Assembly: GCA_934045905.1 (NCBI GenBank)
Contig: OW203762.1
Coordinates: 48,509,411 to 48,573,410 of the forward strand
Origin: Leuctra nigra
Taxonomy: Eukaryota; Arthropoda; Insecta; Plecoptera; Leuctridae
Length of the DNA: 64,000 nucleotides
Direction of reading: 5' to 3'
Of the stretch, positions 10,268 to 20,400 are shown in pieces (position 1 is the stretch's first letter; every line of letters begins with the position of its first letter). A program made the translations under genes and the position numbers. A model generated the notes under the pieces. It did not search any database, was not told where the DNA came from, and saw only the letters and a list, made by a program, of their open reading frames with translations.

Positions 10268-12469
10268 ATGAATTCAGTGATGTTAACTGAAAGCAAGTTA
10301 AACGTTCAGGAGATCTTGGATTTGGTTCTCTCTCCTACGTGCGGTGCTACCTCGATCTTCATCGGAACCACACGAGACAACTGTGACAATCACAAGGTTG
10401 GTTATTATTATTATACATCTCAATGATTTGACTTGCCTAGCTAGTTCTTAATTTTCCTGCACACAAGTGGTTGGTCAGTTAACTTCAAGCAATAGGGTAA
10501 ACTCTGTTTCATGGGGTCTAGAGTCCTAGATAGCATGGGCAGGTATAGGACTACCCATGTTAAACAGGACTCTAGACTTCATGAAACGGAGAATAGGTAA
10601 TGCCATTTTTTAAAACTATTTTTAGTGATATTTCCATGTTTTGCATTTTCTCCTACCCCTACTTGGAAAACGCTCAGTAGGTATAACGCGTTGATAAACG
10701 AGCCTTCGTGTTGCATGTGAATTAATATGTGTGTCAAAAAGGCAGTGATAAAAATGTTATGTTTTGTTTGACATATTTCAAATGAAGCATAAAAATGTCA
10801 GTAAAATGTTATTTGTAATCTTGAGTTCATTAAGTCCATATTCCACTACCTATACAATTCAAGTTGGACAATTTGACATTCTAGCCATATGAAATATTGT
10901 TTTGAATGAAACTCTGAAATCCAATTAGCTTATGATTGAAATTGTCCAATTTGGATTGTAACATTGGAATATGGGCTTTACAGATCGGGCAAAAACACTT
11001 AAGCTGGGTTCCCATACTTCGCATCGAATTCGCTTCCGGTTCGCTTCGCTTTCGCAAAATGGCTACCTTTTAACAAAGGAAATCGTCCATGTTTACATTC
11101 CCATGTTCGCGTGTTTCGGTTTCGTTAAAGTTGAGCCAATTTTAACTTTGACGAAACCGAAACGAAACCGAAACACGCGAACATGGGAATGTAAACATGG
11201 ACGATTTCCTTTGTTAAAAGGTAGCCATTTTGCGAAAGCGAAGCGAACCGGAAGCGAATTCGATGCGAAGTATGCAAAATTCCATGCAAAATGTTCGATG
11301 CCATGCAAAATTTGGTGATTATCGGTCAAACGATTCCAGTTTTATTGGCACACAGAGTTTCTTTCATCCCCATTGCCAAGCTAAGTAGGTATAAACTACA
11401 CATCAAGTTTGCGAAGAAACTATTGGATCGATCTTGCTGAAAACCATTAAGACACCAACCAGAAGTTGTATGAAAAAAATGGCCTGATCCATTACTTCGT
11501 TTGGCTTTTGTCTGCTGCATCTGGTAGGAGATGCCAGATGCACAGACAGACAAAAAAAAAGAGATTCGAGCCATAAGTTTTAAGTCGAGACGCTCGCTTC
11601 ATAATATTAATGAAGGTATCAACATAGCTCCTTATAATACAATTTCCAATTTTAAGATTTAACCACCTGTGGAATTTGATTGAACCCATTGCATTGCCGA
11701 TCAACTGCTCTAATCACTAATGTTTTCGTCACTCCATGAGCAGTGCCGGAACTTTGGGACCGTGGGGGCGTAGTTGCAGGGGGGGGGGGGGGGAGGCAAA
11801 AATGTTTCACTTCCTACATGCCTAGTTATTAAATTAAAAGTAAATCTTTGACTTAGTACAAATATAAAATATTATTTTAGTTTAAAGTATATAAGTGGTC
11901 ATGAGGGAGGGGGGGGGGGGGGGGGTCGCAGCCCTCTAACCCCCTCTCCCATCACTTTCTTAGGTGAACTAAATTTGCCAACCAAACGGTGTTTACCACG
12001 CTGAGTAATTGAAGATGGTTTCTATGAAAATCTTGCAGAGAGGCCCTGAAATCATAGTTCTGTCACTATCATATTTTCAGTTCATACACAAACAAGCAGC
12101 AATTTCTAAATATGTTCTGAGAATTAAACTAAGTTTCTTCTAATACTACTTCATCAGGTTGTTCAACTGGAGTATGAAGCGTACGCTCCAATGGCAGAGA
12201 AGGTGATGAAGCAGATGTGTCAGGATGTGCGTTCCAAGTGGCAAGTGGAAAACATCGCCATACATCATCGGCTCGGAATTGTGCCCGTGAAAGAAGCGAG
12301 CATCGTGATCGCCGTGTCGTCTCCTCACCGACGAGAGGCTCTAGAAGCCGTTCACTACGCCATTGACAACCTCAAGGCAACGGTGCCGATATGGAAGAAG
12401 GAAGTATATGAGAGTGAAAAGTTGCCAGCATGGCAGGAGAACAAAGAGTGCAGTTGGGCAAGCATTTAA
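10268..12469 (+). CDS. MOCS2: MOCS2B, molybdopterin synthase large (catalytic) subunit
   Basis: Two exons, 10268-10396 and 12158-12469 (donor AAG|GTTGGT, acceptor TCATCAG|GTT), giving 146 aa. It is a MoaE-family protein with all the usual blocks: [54 protein letters not shown] and the lysine-containing VPIWKKE, ending in KECSWAS. It binds MOCS2A and carries out the two sulfur transfers to cPMP. The first in-frame ATG is 10268 (10280 is the alternative), only 22 nt after the MOCS2A stop, so the locus is bicistronic. An out-of-frame ATG at 10261 opens a 9-codon ORF that overlaps this start. Confidence 0.92.
10502..10591. repeat. Hairpin-forming repeat in the MOCS2B intron
   Basis: CTCTGTTTCATGGGGTCTAG (10502-10521) pairs with the inverted right arm ending CATGAAACGGAG (10580-10591). 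TAGAGTCCT extends the arms. Probably a very small MITE. Confidence 0.6.
10831..10982. repeat. Inverted-repeat element (about 150 bp) in the MOCS2B intron
   Basis: TAAGTCCATATTCCA...GTTGGACAATTT on the left is a diverged inverted copy of AAATTGTCCAATTTGG...TTGGAATATGGGCTTTA on the right. A degraded MITE is likely. Confidence 0.5.
11013..11274. mobile_element. Near-perfect foldback element, arms longer than 100 bp
   Basis: The left arm (11013 to about 11118) matches the right arm (about 11169-11274) in reverse complement over roughly 105 bp, apparently without mismatch. A small imperfect loop (GTTAAAGTTGAGCC... region) joins them. It contains GCTTCGCTTTCGCAAAATGG and CATGTTCGCGTGTTTCGG. Such identity implies a young insertion. 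It sits in the MOCS2B intron, so the pre-mRNA could form a long double-stranded hairpin. Confidence 0.85.
11779..11925 (+). repeat. Two long poly-G tracts
   Basis: Runs of 15 G (11779-11793) and 17 G (11909-11925) lie 115 bp apart in the MOCS2B intron. They could form G-quadruplexes, but they are also places where sequencing or assembly lengths are unreliable. Confidence 0.8.
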
Positions 12470-12861
12470 TGAACAATCTGAACTGTACACACTGTAACTG
12501 TACACTGAACTGTACAAATAATAGATATTTGATGACTTAATGATTTTAATCTTATGTTTACCATATTTAGTCAAAATTACATAAAAAGGGAACAGATTGT
12601 TTTGTTTAATTGATTGTTAGTTATTTTGTTACATTGTATAATTGCTCAAGAAATTACCCAATGAATGTGCAACATGTTAAAAATACATCATGTTATGATT
12701 ACTTTAAATCAATTTAATGAAGATTTTGATAATCCACAAACTTCATTATATGTTAATCTTTCTTTTCTTCATATATTTCTTGTTGGGTAGAGGTATTCAT
12801 AGATAAAAGTGATGTTAGTGGCTTTGGCTATCTACATTCTAGGAAAGATATTTAGTGATAT

Positions 12862-12867
12862 AATAAA
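12862..12867 (+). terminator. Candidate poly(A) signal AATAAA for MOCS2
   Basis: AATAAA 393 bp after the MOCS2B stop. It is the first canonical hexamer seen downstream of the stop. Confidence 0.4.
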
Positions 12868-13137
12868 GAGTGAATTGTTAGAATTTGACTATTGTGTACC
12901 TACATCTCCAGACAAAATCATACCCTGAGGTACTTAAATTTACTTGGCTGCAAGAAATTTCCACAGCTGGATGCTATTTTTGACATCGTTGGAGTGCTTG
13001 TATATTATTAGTATAATCGAGCGTAACGTCAATAACATCAGTCCGAATGAAATAGTATTCAATTTGCCACATCAGTTAATAATTCTGTTAAATGGTCTGA
13101 CGTCAGGAGGCTGTGAATCCAATGGTCATTTGAGTCC

Positions 13138-13371
13138 ACAGCCGTCTGTATAGTCGTCGTTCGTCCCTCCCTCCTCCTGTGAGCTGCCTATCGTCTGAGA
13201 AGTTCCTCACTTGCCGTCCCGGGATGGGGCCGCCACCGTCTCTTGGTTAATCAAATGGGCGACGGTAGTGACGCCATCCCGGGTGGCAGATGAGGAACTA
13301 CAATTTTCACTCAGACGACAGGCAGCTCACAGGAGGAGGGAAGGACGAACGACGACTATACAGACGGCTGT
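13138..13371. mobile_element. GC-rich foldback element, arms about 100 bp
   Basis: ACAGCCGTCTGTATAGTCGT at the left is inverted at the right, ending AGACGGCTGT (13371). The arms continue through CCTCCTCCTGTGAGCTGCCT and around CCCGGGATGG with small indels. It lies between MOCS2 and ACF1. No coding frame. Confidence 0.8.
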
Positions 13372-13680
13372 GTTCGGGTCAAATGATATTGAAAATTGCA
13401 TGCCTGATGCTTCATTCTATAACTGCAAAGCAGTAAGCAAACCCGTTTGCAAATGAGACTTTGCCATAAATAAGCTTTATTCACGTCATTGTGATTACTC
13501 AAGCAAGCGAAAAGTATTTGTAGAATCAAGACCCTGGACCCTATTATCATGCTATTATCAAATCGAAACAGCACGCGAAATCAAGTAAAATCGTTTATTT
13601 TCTCAATGTTAAGTTAGCTGTGTCTATTGCGCAATTCCGCATGGTAAACATTTTCATCAAACTCGAGAATAGGCTAGAGA

Positions 13681-13784
13681 GCCTATATAATAATATATCA
13701 TTTCATTAAGTGATATATATATGCTCTCTAGCCTATATAATAATATATCATTTCATTAAGTGATATATATAGGCTCGCTCTCTA
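13681..13784. repeat. Two tandem copies of a 50-bp hairpin unit
   Basis: 13681-13730 and 13731-13784 repeat GCCTATATAATAATATATCA followed by TTTCATTAAGTGATATATAT. Each unit can fold on itself (GCCTATATA with TATATAGGC), and CTCTCTAG borders them. Confidence 0.75.
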
Positions 13785-14416
13785 GAATAGGCATGATTGT
13801 GTTTCCAAGAAATTTGTTATGGCAAGAAATTGATTCAAAAATAGCGCCACCAAAATGAGAAAAATCGCGCCATAAACGCTAGCTTCACACATCCAAGGCT
13901 ATTCACCCGAAAAATGATTGAAGAAGTTTCCGGTTCCGGCATCTCCAACTTTGACTGTTTGTCAGTTGTTTCGCGCTTCTTTTCTGTAATACTTTGGATT
14001 GATATGACGTCTCTCTGTAGAAATTCATAAAATATTTTATACTTTTTGAGTAGGGGTGCGTATTTTTTGCATTTAAATAGTTGTCATTGTATAAGTTATT
14101 TTGTATTATTATTTTTTCCGGTTCCGGCCATTTTGCTGAAGTTTCGCGCTCTCGCCAGCCCGTCCGTTGCTTCTTCGCCTACAGGCACGGCAGGTGAAAA
14201 GTTTGTCGTGGTAACGAGTGAACTAGAACGCTTCTTACTTGTTGTGCTGCGTATATTATCTGCAATGGGATTGTTACAGTTTCATAATATTAACACATAA
14301 TAACATATCTTGATTCTATCCTAAATTGGTGGTATTATATAAATCGCTAAAAAGGCGGATCAATCCACCTACAGTTAACCCTACTGGCTGACAAAGCTGG
14401 TTCTCAATCCTACATC
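13785..14416 (+). promoter_or_regulatory. ACF1 upstream region with two TTTCCGGTTCCGGC boxes
   Basis: TTTCCGGTTCCGGC occurs at 13927-13940 and 14115-14128. The inverted CCGGAA core is an ETS-type site, common in housekeeping promoters. The transcription start was not located, and the open frame at 14046-14300 has no recognised similarity. CACCTACAG|TTAACC near 14370 could be a 5'-UTR acceptor, which is speculative. Confidence 0.4.
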
Positions 14417-17400
14417 ATGCCATTGCTGAACAATGTACCGTTCGAGAGAATAGAAATTCGGGAAAATCTTAAGGACCATGAAGAAGTTTTCTACTGCTCT
14501 GTTACTGACGAGATTTTCGAGAATTATGAGTAAGTTTAAAAACGATGTATATTTTGACTATTGCTCTCCTTTCAGCTTGGCAGAGAGCTTGCATTGCTTA
14601 TGCTGTGCTCCTTACTAGCCCAGGCATTCCACACCCGACCCAAGGCTTCAGCATCCATTTTATATTCACATGAGAGATATTAATTCATTCACTGGAATCT
14701 CGTGGAATCTTATTGTGGTGAAACTGTCAAAACTTAACCTCTAAGTAATGAAAGTATTTTTTTCAGGGCCTTTTGCGAAAGAGTTCTGATAGTAAACTCT
14801 GTCGTTTGGACATGCAGTTTAACCGGAAAGTCCAACATGACCTTTGAAGAAGCGGCTGCGAGTGAAGATCATGCCCGCACCATGCTTAAAGAGTTCCCCG
14901 TGGAGGTAACACATACCTACCTATACTGACTAATCATGCATTTGTCGGATCTAGGGCCCCTGTACTGGGGACTTATATTTTAGAACTTTTGTACATTATT
15001 ACCAATTCTGATAGAATTCGATTTCATGCAATGATATAGGAATCCTTATGGCCGTGACGACCGCAGTTGGGAAAAGTTCTAGAATATGCCTCCAGATCTA
15101 TTCCAGAACGGTTTCCCAATTCCATTTTGGTTGCATTTGATTCACAAACCTTGGATGAAAGGGGGGCAACGGTCAGAAACAAAAATGTTAGGTAGGGTGA
15201 CACAGATAGTAGTTGCGCGCGTAAGGCCAACACCAACTTCAGAAGCGCATATCTTTGGTTATGGATCTCTTTAGAACCTGATCAAGGTCTCTATACCTTC
15301 CCCATATCATACACATATCTTTAAAAAACAGCTGTTTAAAGTTCTTTGGAGTATGTTCAGAAATACTCGAGAAGAACACTGAAAAACTGGAATTGACAGT
15401 AGTTGCGCACCCACTACAGTTGTTGTGCACCTACCAAGACAGTAGTTGCGCAGGGAAACAATGTAGTTTTAAACACATTCTTCGTCAATAGGCACATATT
15501 ATATGTTCATTCAATGACCAATTAAGTATCAATGAAAATAATTAAAATATTTGCACTGATGTTGAGGTACTTAAAGTACAGTTTTTCATTGTTACCCAAG
15601 TGCGCCATTACTGTCCATGGCATATAGTTGTGGTGCACATGTTATTTCATTCCGTCTTGCAAGCACTCACTCAAATCGAGGTACTTTTAAGCCTAGTGCC
15701 TGGGTGTGTTCCTAAATGTAAGATACAAATATATCTTTGGACACAGGAAGGATAGGGCATAATATAGAGGAACATTTACTGAACGTTATAATAGCAAGGA
15801 ATTTCATATCAGCTGTTTTATGTGTCTTGCGCAACTACTGTAGCATGCGCAACTACTGTCTCTGTCACCCTACCATAAAATAACCTACAAATCAAAATAT
15901 TAATATCCGTAACCGTAAGACATGCAAAGGTACCTACCCTTCTAGGTGGCAAACTGAAAAACGTGATTTTTATTGAAAGTAGGTATTCAAAGAATAAGCT
16001 GGACGCAAAATGTCCATTGGGAACGTATGAAAACCAAAATAGATATAAAAGTAGCTCCTAAATTTCAGTGTGAGGTGAAAGGGTTTGATTATAAGAACCA
16101 ACCAACTATCCAACCAACCAACTACCACACCAGTGTGCAGTCATGTTCCTTGTTTCCTTGATAGCTTCTGTTCTGTCTGTGTGTTTTTTTGTGTGGATCT
16201 TGACAAAAAAAACATCAAAGTCGGTCTGACTTTTTTGAATATATTTTATGTCACCCTCAAAGAAGGCTGAATCGTATCAAGTTCGGTTATTTGATTGTAG
16301 GCCTACATACAGATCTTTCAATGAAAATTACTAGCAAGTCAGGAATATTATTTTTCATTCTCATTGTCGGGCTCGGCCATAATTATTAAATGCAAAATAC
16401 CCTCTAAGGCGTAAGTAAAAGTGATTATTACCCTTGCTCTATTAATTTTTTGTTTATTCTCTGTGCATAAGATCGCAAGTTCCCATTATTGATTATTTTC
16501 ATGCTGAAATTTGGCAAATTTAAGAGGTGCTGTCATGCTGTCTTCGTCACCTGAAACACTAAGGGGTGACTTTGGCCATCAACATAGGCCATCTACCTAT
16601 GTTTTTTAAAATAATAATTTAATAAAAAAATTGTGCCCATGTGGTTAGCTGAAAATTCCTACAAAATTTGGCATTCAACAATTTATTCCCATCCAGTTGC
16701 ACTCATGCGATTGTTAAAATTTGCCGCAAGATACCTACTATGATGGTTATACTTTTTAACCCGCGAGTAGGCCTTGCCATTTCTCCTGTTTCGACAAAGA
16801 CTAGGTACACACTGAATCAATGACACTGAAAATTCCTACAAAATTTGGCATTCTACAATTATTCCCATCCAGTTGCACTCATTTGATTGTTCAAATTTGC
16901 CCGAAGTCAGTCCACAATACTATGATGGTTAAATATGGTTAAATATACTTTTTAACTTGCGAGTAGTCACCTGGGGTCTGTCAGACCCCAGCCTTACCAT
17001 TTCTCCTGTTTAGACAAAGATACAGCACTAGGTATGTTTCCTTCTCAGTACCTTCAAGCTAGACATTGAACTCACTGACAGATACTGCAAACCTAAAAAA
17101 GAATCATGTGACGAATAGCAGGGCAGGGCTTCAAAATTTTGGTGGACCTGACAGACCCCAGGTGACCATTCGGCATTCCCGTCACTATTTTTACACAATT
17201 ATCGAAAATCATGTTTCGCTCTTTACTGTTAATTTACACTTTATATCCATTTTCCGTAAATTAATAACAAATTAATGTTTTGATAAATCCACGGCGCATT
17301 AAATCATTTTAAATTTTACGAACGTCTTAAAAATGGATTGTCTAAGAATGTGCTTTTTGGGAATAAAATGTTTCCCTATCCTAAATGCATTGGAAAATAT

Positions 17401-20400
17401 GCATATTCAATGGCCATGGAACATTCATGCTACTTATTTGTGTATATTTTCCTATCATATGATCAATGTGTCCATCCATAGTGTATACCTGTATAAAAAT
17501 TATAAAAATAATAATAATCCATCCCTGGTTCCAATTTAATGGGTCAGGGGGTGGGTATTCCCACCAACACTAGGGCCGCAGGACTCCTGGAAACCGGCTG
17601 GCCACGCCTGGCGTTTCCTCCTCTTCTTCCTCCTCTTCTTCTTCTTCCACTTCTAATTGTTCCACAAATTCCTTCCACCATGTTCTGTCCTCCCACTGTC
17701 TCTCAGCCTCCAACTCACTCCACCTTCCTCCTCTCTCCAACACATCCTCCTTGATCAGTCCAATCCACCTGTCTCTTGGTCGCCCCACTCTCCGAGTTCC
17801 CCCTGTAGCCGCTTCAAACACCCGCCTTGGCACTCTATCGGTTCCCATCCTCTTCATGTGGCCGAACCACCTAAGCCTCTCTCTTCCCAGCTTGAACACC
17901 AATCTTTCAACCCCAAGCTCTTTTCTTATCTTCCTACTTTGGATCCTATCCATTCTTGTCACCCCCTTCACACTCCTCAAAAACTTCATCTCAGCTGCCT
18001 GTAGCTGATTCATTTCCTTTCCACCTGCTGACCACGTCACTGCCCCATATGTTAGAATTGGCTTGAAATACATCTTGTACATAATGATCTTGCAGACTTG
18101 TGGAAACTTCTCATTCCACAGCAACTTCCTCACTGCTTGATAAAATGCCTCTGCTTTCTTTCTTCTTTCTTGTATTTCTCTGTCTACTTTAGCCTTGTTG
18201 GTGAGCAGGCTACCCAGATACTTAAACTCTTCCACCTCCTTCAACCATCCCTCTCCAAGCTTGATCCTAGCATGACCGTGTTTAAGCTTCTTTCTTTCCA
18301 TTGTCATTACTTCACTCTTCTCTTCGCTTATTCTCAAACCCATCTTCTCTGTCTCTTCACTCCACTTATCAATCTTTAACTGCACTTCCTCCCTAGTTTC
18401 TCCCCACACCACCACATCATCCGCATAAATCAACGTTTGAGTATCGATCCCCTCATTCGGCTCTGCTTTCTTCAACAACTCGTCCATTACTATGATGAAC
18501 AGTGTTGGTGACAACACACTCCCTTGCCGAAGCCCTTCACTAATACTAAACCATTCCGATCTCCCCACTCCCGACTGCACACAACTCACACTGTTCTGAT
18601 ACATACATTTGATCCGCTCAACCAAGTCCTTGCCTATTCCTCTCTTCACCAAACACTCCCAAACTATTTCCCTTGGCAACCTGTCATACGCCTTCTCCAA
18701 GTCCAAGAAAGCCATATGCATTTCCTGCCCCCTCTCCCACTGCTGCTCCATCATCTGTCGCACTGTGAAAATTGCGTCTATTGTCGATCGCCCTCTCCGA
18801 AATCCATACTGTTCTTCTCGCAACCCCTCTTCAACATAATTCTTCAATCTCCGTTCCACTATCTTCTCAAACAACTTCGCACACTGACAGAGTAAGGTCA
18901 CACCCCGGTAATTATTACATTTCCTTCGATCTCCTTTCTTAAAAAGGAGAACAATAATCCCCTTTTCCCAATCAACTGGAATTCTCTTCTGTTCCCATGC
19001 TGCTCGGATCACTCTACAAAGCCATCTTCTACCATCCTCCCCTGCAGCTTTTACCATTTCTATGGTAACCTCATCAATACCAGGCGCACGACCATTCTTC
19101 ATTTCCCGCATGGCTCTAGTTACTTCTGCATCACAAAGATCTTCCTCCATCTCACTGTCTTCCATTTCACTTCCAATCTGCAGCTCTTCTTCACCCATTG
19201 ATACATTAAGATCCTTTTTTACATTTAAAAGATTCTCAAAATACTTCCCCCACATCTGGTTTATCTTCATTACATCACTTATCAGATCACCCTTGTCATT
19301 CTTCATACTCTTTAGATCGTCTCGAGTTCCCCTTTTTTCCTTGACTAGTCCATAGATCATCTTTTTGTTGCCATTAAAATCTTCCACCAACTTGTCTGCT
19401 AACTCCTTCATTGATTTGTCCTTCTCTTCTTCTACAATGCATGCCACATTTCTTCTGCATATTCTGTACTGATGTTTACATTCTAACGATCTGTCTAATT
19501 CGTACTTCTGCCATGCTAGTCTTTTCTCCTTCACAGCAACTTTTACTCTGTTGTTCCACCATCTTGTCTCCTTCTCCTTCCTTCTTCCACCTGCTCTTCC
19601 ACACAATTGTTCAGCCCCAGCTACTATAGCATTCTTGAACTCCTGCCATTCTTCTTCCACATCCCTCAACTCTCCAACAGGCACTCTGTTCTTGATCTTA
19701 TTTCTGAATTCGTTCTTCACCGCGGGGTCCTGTAGTTTCCATCCTTTGATTCTCTTATGTGAGACAGTCACTACTGGTTTCTGCACATCGATCCTGAGCG
19801 TGCACTCGAGCAGTCGATGGTCACTGTCGAGTGAAACGGCTGGGCATACCTTGATGTCTATGATGCTCTGCCTCAAGCTGTCCCCCACACAGATGTAATC
19901 TATCACGGACTCCGATCTGTCCTCACCGTAGCCGTATCTTGTTATACAATGGCTTCTTCTCTTCTGAAACCAGCTGTTGCCTATTTTCAGTTGATTTCTT
20001 CTACACATATCCAGCAGCCTCTCCCCATCTCTGTTTCTCTCGTCTACCCCATACTTCCCCAGCACCTCCTCATAGCCCTTTCTGTCACTCCCTACCTTCG
20101 CATTAAAGTCTCCCATCACAATTAATTCATACTTTGATCTCTCCAATACCTTTTCTATTTCCTCACTAAAACTCTCTTTCTCTTCCACTGCTCGACCTGC
20201 CTGTGGTGCGTACACCTGCACAACCTCCACTGTCATCTTGTCACTTGCCTTCAATATCAGTGACATCAACCTGTCGCTGTGACACTTCACATCCACCACA
20301 AAGTCACTAACCTTCGGACTCACTACTACCGCCACTCCATTCCTTCCCTCCAAGCCACCAGACCACCACAGCTTAAAGCCATTTCTCAAGTCCTTCGAAC

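Noticed and set aside
10971..11329. Open frames on both strands over the foldback element
   Set aside because: They mirror each other because of the palindrome; not genes.
14046..14300. Open frame before the ACF1 start
   Set aside because: Different frame from the MPLL start, no similarity to the N-terminus of ACF1, likely 5' UTR or promoter.
17657..19898. Several plus-strand frames across the LINE
   Set aside because: Antisense shadows of ORF2; no domains.
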